Assembly (NCBI RefSeq): GCF_022267515.1
Contig: NZ_JAKFGB010000015.1
Span: 1-64,000 of the forward strand
DNA length: 64,000 bases
Reading direction: 5' to 3'
DNA from: Rubinisphaera margarita
GTDB taxonomy: Bacteria > Planctomycetota > Planctomycetia > Planctomycetales > Planctomycetaceae
The notes beneath the pieces are model-generated. The model was not told where the DNA came from and made no database searches. It worked only from the letters and a program-made list of their open reading frames with translations. This document shows positions 18,214 through 26,665 of this stretch, piece by piece (position 1 is the first letter of the stretch; each line of letters begins with the position of its first letter). The translations under genes were made by a program, and so were the position numbers.

Positions 18214-20502
18214 CTATGCGGTGGTGTCACTGGAGAGCTCACGGACGACAACGCGGGAGCCGCGCATTTCGATGATCTCGATCGGCGAGTTCTGCTGGAT
18301 GTAGGGGCCCTGCGTCACGACATCGACAATCTCGTCGGCGAAGCGGGCCTTGCCGGACGGGCGGAGGATTGTGGTCGCTTTTCCTTTCTGGCCGACGTGC
18401 AGTCCCTGTTGCGGGTTTGCCAGGTCGGGCCTCAACTGCAGGGACTCGGTATCCCCGGCGTGCTTACGGACGGGGGGAATCAGGACCACGTGCCGCAGAA
18501 ACGGGATTTGGGGCAGGTACTTACTGATGACCATCGACGTGGCTATCACCGCGACGATCGGCACGGTGAGCATCGTGACCACCTGCACGAATTTCTGCGA
18601 GTCGACTTCGGGTTCAATGTTGTTGAACGTCTCACTCGCGAGCACTAACGAAAGGACCATCATCAGTCCGCCGGAGACACCGAAGACGCCGAAGCCCGGC
18701 ACGATGAAGATCTCCATCAGAATACAGGCTATACCCATTACGAACAGCACGATTTCAAGTCCGGTCGCCGTGCCGCCCAGGTACCGACTCCAGAAGAAGA
18801 TTCCGAAGCAGAGCGCCGAGCAGATGCCGAAGATTCCGACCATGAAATGCAGTTCGATATAGATGCAGATGATCGCGACGAACAGCAGGAAACCGGTCAC
18901 GAACGGGTCGTTTAGAATGTAAACCAGCGTGTCGACCCACGTGCGACCCACGGCGTCGAGTTTCACATCGGCCGGGATGTTGAGTCGGTCTTTGAGCTCA
19001 TCGAGATCCTGCACGACGCCGGCCGCAATCTTCAGTTCAACCGCTCGATCGTCCTGTACTGTCAGCAGCTGATCCTTGGCCGACTCCGGAACGAGCGGCC
19101 CTTTGACCCATTCTCCGTTGGAGTCGTTGATCTCCGCTTCGCTCATGTACCAGACGCGTCCGGTATCGCGATGCGTCACCTGAAAGACTTCGAGATCCTT
19201 GAACGACATCGCTTCGAGTAGAGCCGAGGGCCGGTTCTTGCGCTCGGCGAGTGACTTCAGCGTCTGCCGAAGCGGGCTGAGCAGCTTCTCGGGAACGCGT
19301 TTGAACGCTCCGTCGAACTCCTGCTGAATCACGCCGGCATCGCCGATCTGACCATCCGGACCCATGTAGATTTCATCGCACCCCAGTGCGGTGATGGCAG
19401 CCGAGCTGATGGCATGATCGGGGACGTAAGCGATCGTCCGCACATCCTTGTCTTCGAGATCGGCAATCAGGTTCGCCAGATTGGTCCCGGACATCAGATA
19501 CCCGCCGGGCGACTCAATCCGGAAGATCAGCACTTCGGCGTCTTCCACCAGGGCCCGTTCGATCTGCCGCTGGATGAAGGCTTCGAGCACGGGGTCGATG
19601 ATGTCGGTCACTTCAATCAGTTTGACGACCGTCGATTCCCCCTGGCCGCGATGCTCCCGCAGGTTCTGCGGGTCGATGCCGTACAGGTCGGCCAGTTCGG
19701 CTCGGGTATTCAGCGTCTGCGAAACGAGGATTCCGAGCTCGCGAGCCGCTTGCCCGGAGAAAATCCCCCGCTGGCCTTTGTCCTTGATCACTTCGACGTC
19801 GGTGATGGCCAGTTCGTTGTCTCTAAGCACCTTGGCCTGCTGTTCGGTCACGACCCGCTTCTCGGAGACGCCATCGCGTTCAATCGTGGCGACGAGCAGA
19901 GTGACCTGTGGATTGAGCATCCCCTGAACCAGATCACCATTGAGCCGCAGATTGTGACGCTTATCAACCAGCGAGAGCACGAGCTGTTCTTCATCGGGCT
20001 CGACCGCTTTCCCACGGCCGACATCGCCCAACTCGGCGTCTGGCTGCATGACAATATCCTGGCAGCCGAGCGCGATAACGACGTTGTTACCGGTGACCGT
20101 TTCCGGCACCCAGGCAATGGTTTTCACGCGATCGATTTTGGACGACGTGAGGAACTTCGCCAAGCCGTGAACCTGATAGAACTCGCTTTGTCCTGGCTTG
20201 ATTTCGAGGATGAGAAAGGCGGGCCGGTTCTCGGTGCGGGCCAGTTCCTGTAATTTCAGCGCGGTGTTGCGGACGGTTCGGAAGACACTGTCGTCGACCG
20301 GACTGTCGACGACAACGTAGCGAGCGACCGGCGTCTTTGCCGGGCCGGCGGCCTTTTCTTCAACTTTATCGACCACCGGCTCCAGGTCGGCTTCATCGGC
20401 ATGCAGACTCGGCGAGGCGAGTGCGGCCCACAGGCAAACCGCAAAGGAGCAGAGCCAGAAAGGAATCAGGCTGCTCGGCCGGGGTCGTTCGTAACTGCGC
20501 AT
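18214..20502 (-). CDS. NfeD-family membrane protein with two ClpP-class domains
   Basis: A 762-aa long-form NfeD protein. Signal peptide at residues 1-38 (LIPFWLCSFAVCLWAAL). Two ClpP/SppA-like domains follow. The first (about 55-225) has NNVVIALGCQDIVM, without the serine. The second (about 290-450) has IFRIESPGGYLMSG and SSAAITALGCDEIYMGPDG, with the expected serine, so only the second looks catalytic. Next come four or five membrane helices (about 530-650) and a C-terminal NfeD OB-fold (about 690-762, GQKGKATTILRPSGKARF). Long NfeD proteins act with flotillin/stomatin-like proteins in membrane quality control. ATG 20502 was chosen because GGAGAT lies about 10 nt upstream and it begins the signal peptide; the open frame extends to 20670. 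Confidence 0.88.
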   Translation of the reverse strand: MRSYERPRPSSLIPFWLCSFAVCLWAALASPSLHADEADLEPVVDKVEEKAAGPAKTPVARYVVVDSPVDDSVFRTVRNTALKLQELARTENRPAFLILEIKPGQSEFYQVHGLAKFLTSSKIDRVKTIAWVPETVTGNNVVIALGCQDIVMQPDAELGDVGRGKAVEPDEEQLVLSLVDKRHNLRLNGDLVQGMLNPQVTLLVATIERDGVSEKRVVTEQQAKVLRDNELAITDVEVIKDKGQRGIFSGQAARELGILVSQTLNTRAELADLYGIDPQNLREHRGQGESTVVKLIEVTDIIDPVLEAFIQRQIERALVEDAEVLIFRIESPGGYLMSGTNLANLIADLEDKDVRTIAYVPDHAISSAAITALGCDEIYMGPDGQIGDAGVIQQEFDGAFKRVPEKLLSPLRQTLKSLAERKNRPSALLEAMSFKDLEVFQVTHRDTGRVWYMSEAEINDSNGEWVKGPLVPESAKDQLLTVQDDRAVELKIAAGVVQDLDELKDRLNIPADVKLDAVGRTWVDTLVYILNDPFVTGFLLFVAIICIYIELHFMVGIFGICSALCFGIFFWSRYLGGTATGLEIVLFVMGIACILMEIFIVPGFGVFGVSGGLMMVLSLVLASETFNNIEPEVDSQKFVQVVTMLTVPIVAVIATSMVISKYLPQIPFLRHVVLIPPVRKHAGDTESLQLRPDLANPQQGLHVGQKGKATTILRPSGKARFADEIVDVVTQGPYIQQNSPIEIIEMRGSRVVVRELSSDTTA

Positions 20503-20757
20503 GTTCACGTATCTCCGATTCAGGTCGCAAGACGGACGCCGTCTCTCGAGCGACGCACCCCCGATCCCATTCTCACCGCTCAAGGTGCGAAAATCCAGTA
20601 TCGCTGCCCGAACGACGGGTAACGATTGCACCACGGCAGGATCAACCGGCGCGACCACGTCCCAGTACAACGAGACCGGGAGCGTTTCGGATCAATGAAG
20701 CTCCCTCAATTCAGCGGAAGGCCCGGCTGAAGAGGGACAAGTCGCTATTACGCGGCG

Positions 20758-21780
20758 TCAGGCCGCGGCGAGCGTGGAACTTTGAGAGAGTTCGCTGAGC
20801 AGCAAGCCGCCCCGGAGGGACGCGAAGCGGAAATCTGTGACGCGATGCAACATCGAGATCTGCAACGGCAGTTCCACGTTGAGCAACGTCTGCGAGAAAA
20901 TATGCTCCAGACCGGCCGGCTTGGCCAGCGGACCACCAAGGATCAATGGCAGTCGTCGCGGCAACTGATTCAGTAACCGTGGGGTCAGTTCCTGCTGCAC
21001 ACGGTACAGGATCAGATGAGCCAGTTCCCGATACTGATTTCGCAACGCCAGGGTTCGCGGATCGACGATGCGGTTGAGCGTCAACACACCTTCCCGCCAT
21101 TCCTGAAGCGGGCGGGCATCGAGAGCTTCGCGGCCGTCCTGCAGTCGAACGTAGTTCTTCTCCGACAGGGCGATCTCACGATCCATCCGGGCTCCGCCGA
21201 ACGGCAGCGTGAAAGCGGCCACCTGACGGGTCTGAAACACGATGGAAACATCGATCGAGCTGTGGTCGAGATGAATGGCGATTCCAGAATAGCCGAAGTC
21301 GGATCCCTCGCCGAAGATCAGCCCCAGGCTCGGCGAGATCGTTTCCGGAGCATAGCCCCGCAGCTTGACCAGATGGTTGAGGAAGTGAAGATCGTGCTCT
21401 TCAACGGCCGAGTCATCGCTCAGAGCCGCAATCACCAGACCGCGTGATCCAGCCGGAGGAGACGGTGGAAGCAGCCCTTCCACCAGGGCTCCGAGGAGCT
21501 GACGCGACACGGGATCGTTCTGGCGAAGCCGCCCGCCATCGAGCACCGACTGCAGCGGAATGGACAACAGCTCGGCCAGTTCCCGGGCCGCCATGCCATA
21601 GACAAGGAGTCCTTCATCGCAGACCGCGACACCTTCGCCGTGTCGCTCCAGCAGGCGACGCTGAGCTTCGAGAGAACTGACGACCACATATTCTGTGGGG
21701 ACGCGACGGGCCAGCAGGCGGCCTCCCTCCCGTCGCAGCGACCGAAACTCGCCGCCACCGAACTCAATTGCGATCTGCAT
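20758..21780 (-). CDS. Actin-fold (MreB/ParM-like) protein, divergent
   Basis: A 340-aa protein that appears to adopt the actin/Hsp70 ATPase fold. It starts with MQIAIEFGGGEFRSLRREGG in the place of the phosphate-1 loop. A central IFGEGSDFGYSGIAIHLDHSSIDVSIVF resembles the phosphate-2 loop of MreB-like proteins, LPFGGARMDREIALSEKNYV corresponds to G-G-x-x-(I/M)-D, and LPLILGGPLAKPAGLEHIF to the adenosine loop. It is too divergent to be called MreB. AGGAAG lies 10 nt before ATG 21780. It begins 58 bp after the SLBB gene, so the two are probably cotranscribed. A cytoskeletal or scaffolding role for an envelope machine is inferred. Confidence 0.6.
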   Translation of the reverse strand: MQIAIEFGGGEFRSLRREGGRLLARRVPTEYVVVSSLEAQRRLLERHGEGVAVCDEGLLVYGMAARELAELLSIPLQSVLDGGRLRQNDPVSRQLLGALVEGLLPPSPPAGSRGLVIAALSDDSAVEEHDLHFLNHLVKLRGYAPETISPSLGLIFGEGSDFGYSGIAIHLDHSSIDVSIVFQTRQVAAFTLPFGGARMDREIALSEKNYVRLQDGREALDARPLQEWREGVLTLNRIVDPRTLALRNQYRELAHLILYRVQQELTPRLLNQLPRRLPLILGGPLAKPAGLEHIFSQTLLNVELPLQISMLHRVTDFRFASLRGGLLLSELSQSSTLAAA

Positions 21781-21838
21781 GGTCAATCCACTTCCTGCCT
21801 GGATGAGTCGTTACCGCCTGAAGAACTCTCAGGGCCGT

Positions 21839-23608
21839 CTAGGAGTTCGAACTGGTCGACTGCTGGAACAGGGAATACTCGGACTCGCAGAGGCCGGTCT
21901 GGCCCTGCCACTGGACGTCGTCTTTGGTAACCGAACGACGGAAATGAGGTCCGGCGGAGCGACTTTCGCGCTCGGCCCGGGCTCCGGTCGAAATATGAGG
22001 CCGGGGAACTTCGTGAGCCGCGTCGATCCGGAATTCATACTGCAGGTGCGGCTTGCCGAAGAACTTCATCTCACGCGGCAACAGCACCCGCTCTTCAATC
22101 ACGGGCGTACGTTCATCCACCCCGGTTGACTGCTCCGTCGCGGCGACAGCTTCCTGAACTGGAGCGGCTCGTCGCACGGGCTTCTCGCGAACCGGTTGCG
22201 GAATCTCTTCGGAAAGTCCTCGCTGATTCAGATGCGCTCGAATGGAGGCAAAGATCACCGTCACGACGCCGATGACAACAATCGCGCCGGCGACAAAGCC
22301 AATCAGCGACGCCGTCGAGGAAGCGGGCGGTTCGAGCGGATTGGGCACGACTTCGCCGGCAGCAGCCATGTGAATCTCGCCCCGTTCAGAAGGCACGCCG
22401 TCATTGCGGGTCACCGTGTAGGAATCGGGGGCGGCCGACTGGAATTCTTCGAACAGGTCGCGTCCGCTGGCGTCGGTCACGGTGTCTTCCGTCCCCGGGA
22501 TCATCAGAGCGGCTACGCGGGGATTGGACTCCTCCTCACGGTGGGTCATATCGGCTGCGGGAGCCGGTTCGGCTGTTGGATTCGGCAGTGCGGAGGGAAC
22601 CGAAAGCCCCGGGACGCTCGACTCGGTCGCTGACGACGCGGTGACTGACGACTGGAAGAACGACCGCTGAGGTTTAGCTTCGACCGCAGCCGCAGGTGTT
22701 GCTGTTTCATTCATAGACTGCAGCGGCGGCACCGGCGCCAGATCCGAAGAGACATCACGGGGCGTTTGCTCCGCAGAGGACTCCTGCGACCAGCCTGGCA
22801 CCGAATTAAACGGAGTTGTCGGACGCTTCAGCGGTTCATTGGTAACGGCCGGCGGAGTCGATTCCGCTGTAGCAAAGTCGAGAACCGAAGGAAGCCGTGG
22901 AAGGTCGTCCGTGCTGACCAGGCGGGGGGGAACCGAAAGAACCATCCCGCTGGAAAGCAGACCCGGTTCCGTACGGGATCGATCTCCCGCCACAACGACC
23001 GTGCCCGCCGCGACGCGAGCGGGCTGCTTGAGCCAGTAGGTCAGCAGACTGTCGACGGTGAGTCCAGATTCCCAGAGCGGCATCACGACCGGATGCGGCT
23101 GCAGACCGATGAGCACGACATGGCCCTGGTGCGCATCGGCATTCGCGGTCTTTTGTTGCTGGCTGCGAACAACGGACACTGAATCGCTCTTCGTGGAGTT
23201 GCTGAACGAAACCGTTCGAGCCCGCCCTGGAGCGGACTGTTCGATGATGACGACATCGCCCGGCCGAAGTTTGTAGTCAATCTCTGGCGTATAAAGCAGC
23301 ACCACGCCGGCCCGACCGCCACGAACAATCTGAATTTTCCGGCCGGCGGAATCGAGGAGACCACCTGCCCGGGCGATGAGATCCTTCAAAGGAATCGACT
23401 CGGAGGTGAATTTGTACGTTCCCGGCGATTCGACCGCTCCCACCAGAGCGACAGCCGGAGCTTTCGCAGCCGCGTCCTTGGGGGACTCGAACTGAATCAC
23501 CTTGGGAGCCAGCGCAAAGCACTGATGAGCAGGCGCGAGGACGATGACGGCCAGTCCCAGCCAGGCCATCCAGCGAACTCCCGAACGGGCGTGTTCTTTC
23601 GCGTTCAT
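21839..23608 (-). CDS. SLBB-domain single-pass membrane protein
   Basis: A 589-aa exported protein. Signal sequence at residues 11-34 (WMAWLGLAVIVLAPAHQCFA). Two soluble-ligand-binding beta-grasp (SLBB) repeats, as in polysaccharide export proteins, lie at about 53-125 (LVGAVESPGTYKF, LKDLIARAGGLLD, LRPGDVVII) and 162-232 (VVLIGLQPHPVVM, LLTYWLKQPARVAAG). A long Ser/Pro/Thr-rich linker follows, one membrane helix at about 434-456 (IGFVAGAIVVIGVVTVIFA), then a basic C-terminal tail of about 133 residues, presumably cytoplasmic. GGGAGAG lies before ATG 23608. Unlike Wza-type exporters it has a late membrane anchor, so it may link periplasmic ligand binding to a cytoplasmic partner such as the actin-like protein encoded next. 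Function unknown. Confidence 0.7.
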   Translation of the reverse strand: MNAKEHARSGVRWMAWLGLAVIVLAPAHQCFALAPKVIQFESPKDAAAKAPAVALVGAVESPGTYKFTSESIPLKDLIARAGGLLDSAGRKIQIVRGGRAGVVLLYTPEIDYKLRPGDVVIIEQSAPGRARTVSFSNSTKSDSVSVVRSQQQKTANADAHQGHVVLIGLQPHPVVMPLWESGLTVDSLLTYWLKQPARVAAGTVVVAGDRSRTEPGLLSSGMVLSVPPRLVSTDDLPRLPSVLDFATAESTPPAVTNEPLKRPTTPFNSVPGWSQESSAEQTPRDVSSDLAPVPPLQSMNETATPAAAVEAKPQRSFFQSSVTASSATESSVPGLSVPSALPNPTAEPAPAADMTHREEESNPRVAALMIPGTEDTVTDASGRDLFEEFQSAAPDSYTVTRNDGVPSERGEIHMAAAGEVVPNPLEPPASSTASLIGFVAGAIVVIGVVTVIFASIRAHLNQRGLSEEIPQPVREKPVRRAAPVQEAVAATEQSTGVDERTPVIEERVLLPREMKFFGKPHLQYEFRIDAAHEVPRPHISTGARAERESRSAGPHFRRSVTKDDVQWQGQTGLCESEYSLFQQSTSSNS

Positions 23609-23929
23609 TCTGCTCTCCCGGCCCCGTCGTCCTGTCAAGTCTCGAAAGGGAATGGTTACGTGTGGTCGCGGTTCCTCGCCGTCCGATCGGCCTGAGTGAG
23701 CCGGTTCGATGCGGTAATGCCTGAGTCGTCAGGACCAGATGAGTGACGCTCGCCTCAGAGGCGCGAGAAACAATCCGCACGCGCAGGACGACCGTCGGGT
23801 GGGAAACCCGCTATAATCCTGATAATCGGCAAAACTGGTCGCGGACATTCACGCATTTCTATGCTCACGACCTCAGCAGCCAAACGAATCTGCAAAGCGG
23901 GTAATCTGGGAACTCAAGGCGAACTCCTC

Positions 23930-24154
23930 ATGTGGCTCGGCGGCACTTTCTGGTGGGTGATCATCTTCGGGCCGATCGTCTTCGGACTCATTGTCCTGAT
24001 GCTGATTTTCTTTTTGATGGGCGGCGGGACGACCTTTCTCGACTTCCTTTCCGTGCTCTTCAATACCGGCGCCAAGCTGACCTGCTGGCACTGCGGTCAG
24101 GAGACCCTGGCCGAACGCAAGCACTGCCGCCATTGCGGCAAAGAGTTGCAGTAA
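23930..24154 (+). CDS. Small membrane protein with zinc ribbon
   Basis: About 74 aa from ATG 23930 (an in-frame ATG at 23861 would give 97 aa). One long hydrophobic segment (VIIFGPIVFGLIVLMLIFFL, residues about 9-30) precedes a C-terminal zinc ribbon with two CxxC pairs, CWHCGQ and CRHCGK. The shorter start places the membrane segment near the N-terminus. TATAAT at 23812-23817 could be the -10 element, though no clear -35 precedes it. Proteins of this layout are common hypotheticals in planctomycetes. It converges on glgB. Confidence 0.55.
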   Translation: MWLGGTFWWVIIFGPIVFGLIVLMLIFFLMGGGTTFLDFLSVLFNTGAKLTCWHCGQETLAERKHCRHCGKELQ

Positions 24155-24177
24155 GAGTCTGTCAGGGATCGCGCATG

Positions 24178-24203
24178 AAAAAAGCCACACCGAAGTGTGG
24201 CTT
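24178..24203 (-). terminator. Terminator downstream of glgB
   Basis: On the minus strand, AAGCCACAC and GTGTGGCTT form a perfect 9-bp stem with a TTCG tetraloop (24203-24182), followed by T residues (24183-24178). It begins 40 bp after the glgB stop. The GC-rich stem could also help terminate the convergent zinc-ribbon gene. Confidence 0.85.
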
Positions 24204-24243
24204 GAATCACTTTGCTGGATCGCGATCCCAAAAACAGAACGCT

Positions 24244-26202
24244 CTAGCTGTCGTGACGCAGGACGAGCATGCCGAGCGGCGGGAGCACGACTTCGACACT
24301 GTTTTTCCGACCGTGCATCGGCGTGTTCGTTGATACCACCTTACCGGCATTGCCGACATCCGTGCCGCCGTAACGATGGGCGTCGCTGTTGAGAATTTCC
24401 TGATACGTTCCGGGCAACGGCACGCCAACACGGTATTTCTCACGGGGAACCGGCGTGAAGTTGAAGATGCAGACCAGCGTTTCGGTCACGTTCTTCGACA
24501 TCCGGCAGAACGCGTAGGTACTGTTCTCGGCGTCGTCGGCATGAATCCAGGAGAAGCCCGCTTCACTGAAGTCGACTTCGTGCAGAGCCGGGTGCTCCCG
24601 CATTACGCGGTTCAGATCGCCAATAAAATTGCGGATGCCATCGTGCTGTGTGTTCCCGATGAGAGCCCAGTCGAGCTCGGCATCGTGATTCCACTCATGC
24701 CACTGAGCCATTTCGCAGCCCATGAACAGCAGTTTCTTACCCGGCATGCAGTACTGGTAACCATAGAGCAGCCGCAGGTTGGCGAACTGCTGCCAGTAAT
24801 CGCCCGGCATCTGCGAGATGAGCGCTTTCTTCCCATGCACGACTTCGTCGTGCGAGAGGGGCAGGACAAAGTTCTCGGTGAAGGCGTAGATCATCCGGAA
24901 CGACAGCTCGTTCTGGTGATGCTTGCGGTGCACGGGGTTGTGGCGGATGTAATGCAGCGTGTCATTCATCCAGCCCATGTCCCACTTCATGGTGAAGCCG
25001 AGTCCACCCTCGTAGACCGGACGGGAAACACCGCCCCAGGCGGTCGATTCTTCCGCCAGCGACAGCACGCCCGGGAACTCTCCATGCAGCATGACGTTCA
25101 GATCTTTGAGGAACTGAATTGCTTCCAGATTCTCGCGACCGCCGTGACGGTTCGGAATCCACTCGCCGTCCTTCCGGGAGTAATCGAGGTACAGCATCGA
25201 AGCGACCGCATCGACGCGGATACCGTCGATGTGATACTTGTCGAGCCAGAAGCGGGCACTCGACAGCAGGAAGTCGCGGACTTCGTTGCGGCCGAAGTTA
25301 AAGATGAACGTGTTCCAGTCCGGGTGGAAGCCCTGACGGGGATCGGCGTGTTCGTAGAGAGCCGTGCCGTCGAAGTTGCCGATCGAATGTCCGTCGGTCG
25401 GGAAGTGAGCCGGAACCCAGTCGATGATCACGCCAATGCCGGCCTGATGGAACTGGTCGATGAAGTACTTGAAGTCTTCTGGACTTCCGAAACGCGAGGT
25501 CGGGGCAAAGTAGCCGGTCGTCTGATAGCCCCAGGACCCATCGAACGGGTGTTCGGTGATCGGCATCAGCTCGATGTGCGTGTAGCCCATTTCCTGGACG
25601 TAGTTGAGCATTTCGTCAGCAAGTTCGCGGTACGTGAAATACTGGCGGCCATCTTTGGGACGCTTCCAGGAACCGAGATGGACCTCATAGATGGAGATCG
25701 GCTGCGACATCCATTCGGTCTTGCGGCGGTAATCCATCCACCCGCCGTCCTGCCACTGGTAGTCGTCCTGATAGACGATAGACGCCGTCTTCGGCGGCTG
25801 TTCGCTGTAGAATGCGTAGGGATCCGACTTCTCGAGGATCTGGCCGGTCGGGGATTCAATGGCGAACTTGTAGGTGTCGCCGACTTTGACGCCGGGAATG
25901 AATCCCGACCAGATTCCCGAATCACTGCCGAAGAGTTCGTTCTCACCGGGCGTCCAGGAATTGCGGTCGCAAATGACAGAAACGCGGCGTGCATTGGGGG
26001 CCCAGACCGCGAAGCGGGTACCAGAAACACCTTCGTGTTCGCCAGGGTGTGCTCCAAGATAGTCGTACATTTTGCAGTGCATTCCTCTCGCTAGGGCAAC
26101 CAGATCGGCTGGGGACCAGACGATGCGACCCGTGGGGGCAGCGGCAGGACGTCGGTCCGGTTTGGACGTACGAAGTTGGGTCTGGGGAGATGTTGAACTC
26201 AT
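24244..26202 (-). CDS. glgB: 1,4-alpha-glucan branching enzyme
   Basis: A 652-aa GH13 glycogen branching enzyme that makes alpha-1,6 branches. The N-terminal CBM48 domain covers about residues 45-140 (LGAHPGEHEGVSGTRFAVWAPN). The GH13 barrel has all four conserved regions: DWVPAHFP, GIRVDAVASMLYLDYSR (nucleophile aspartate), LAEESTAWGG (acid glutamate) and PLSHDEVVHGKKAL (third acid). The C-terminal all-beta domain ends at VVLPPLGMLVLRHDS. Length fits short-form GlgB. ATG 26202 begins a Ser/Thr-rich leader of about 25 residues; a later start is possible. It stands alone, with no other glg gene in the window. Confidence 0.95.
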   Translation of the reverse strand: MSSTSPQTQLRTSKPDRRPAAAPTGRIVWSPADLVALARGMHCKMYDYLGAHPGEHEGVSGTRFAVWAPNARRVSVICDRNSWTPGENELFGSDSGIWSGFIPGVKVGDTYKFAIESPTGQILEKSDPYAFYSEQPPKTASIVYQDDYQWQDGGWMDYRRKTEWMSQPISIYEVHLGSWKRPKDGRQYFTYRELADEMLNYVQEMGYTHIELMPITEHPFDGSWGYQTTGYFAPTSRFGSPEDFKYFIDQFHQAGIGVIIDWVPAHFPTDGHSIGNFDGTALYEHADPRQGFHPDWNTFIFNFGRNEVRDFLLSSARFWLDKYHIDGIRVDAVASMLYLDYSRKDGEWIPNRHGGRENLEAIQFLKDLNVMLHGEFPGVLSLAEESTAWGGVSRPVYEGGLGFTMKWDMGWMNDTLHYIRHNPVHRKHHQNELSFRMIYAFTENFVLPLSHDEVVHGKKALISQMPGDYWQQFANLRLLYGYQYCMPGKKLLFMGCEMAQWHEWNHDAELDWALIGNTQHDGIRNFIGDLNRVMREHPALHEVDFSEAGFSWIHADDAENSTYAFCRMSKNVTETLVCIFNFTPVPREKYRVGVPLPGTYQEILNSDAHRYGGTDVGNAGKVVSTNTPMHGRKNSVEVVLPPLGMLVLRHDS

Positions 26203-26665
26203 GGTAATCGGTATCCATGCCGGTTACTAATCAGACTTCCCGGCGAAGACAGGCCCGGGAACCCGACAGCAACGGACTCCTGAGATGTCGGTCGCTTCCG
26301 AAGACTTCAAGGGGTCGACCGACAGCGTGAAGGTGGGACGAGCGGCAATGCTCAGGCCGACAGCAATTCAGCAGTTCTCGTACCACTCTTTTTCAACTCT
26401 AACAGCTGATTATCACGCTCACAAGACCGCTCTGCTACTGGAGTTGATGCTATCTTACGATTCCGATGTGTCCAGATTGAACCGAACTGGTCTCACCACT
26501 TCTCGTCCAAATCAGCCCCCCTTGCCAGAAGATTTGCACACTTCCCTTTCCGCCTCGGAGGGAATGAGTACACTCAGGCTTACATCAGCGCATGTTGACG
26601 CGTTCTCGTTTCTCGACGCTGATGACCTTTCCGACATCCTGATTGAATGACAGTAGACGAACACC
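26203..26665. other. Divergent intergenic region glgB/hppA
   Basis: About 460 bp between two divergent genes. The DNA is AT-richer than the flanks and should hold both promoters; I could not place convincing -35/-10 pairs. No small gene or repeat is supported. Confidence 0.4.

Noticed and set aside
24376..26094. 572-aa plus-strand frame
   Set aside because: Antisense shadow of glgB; no recognisable motif.
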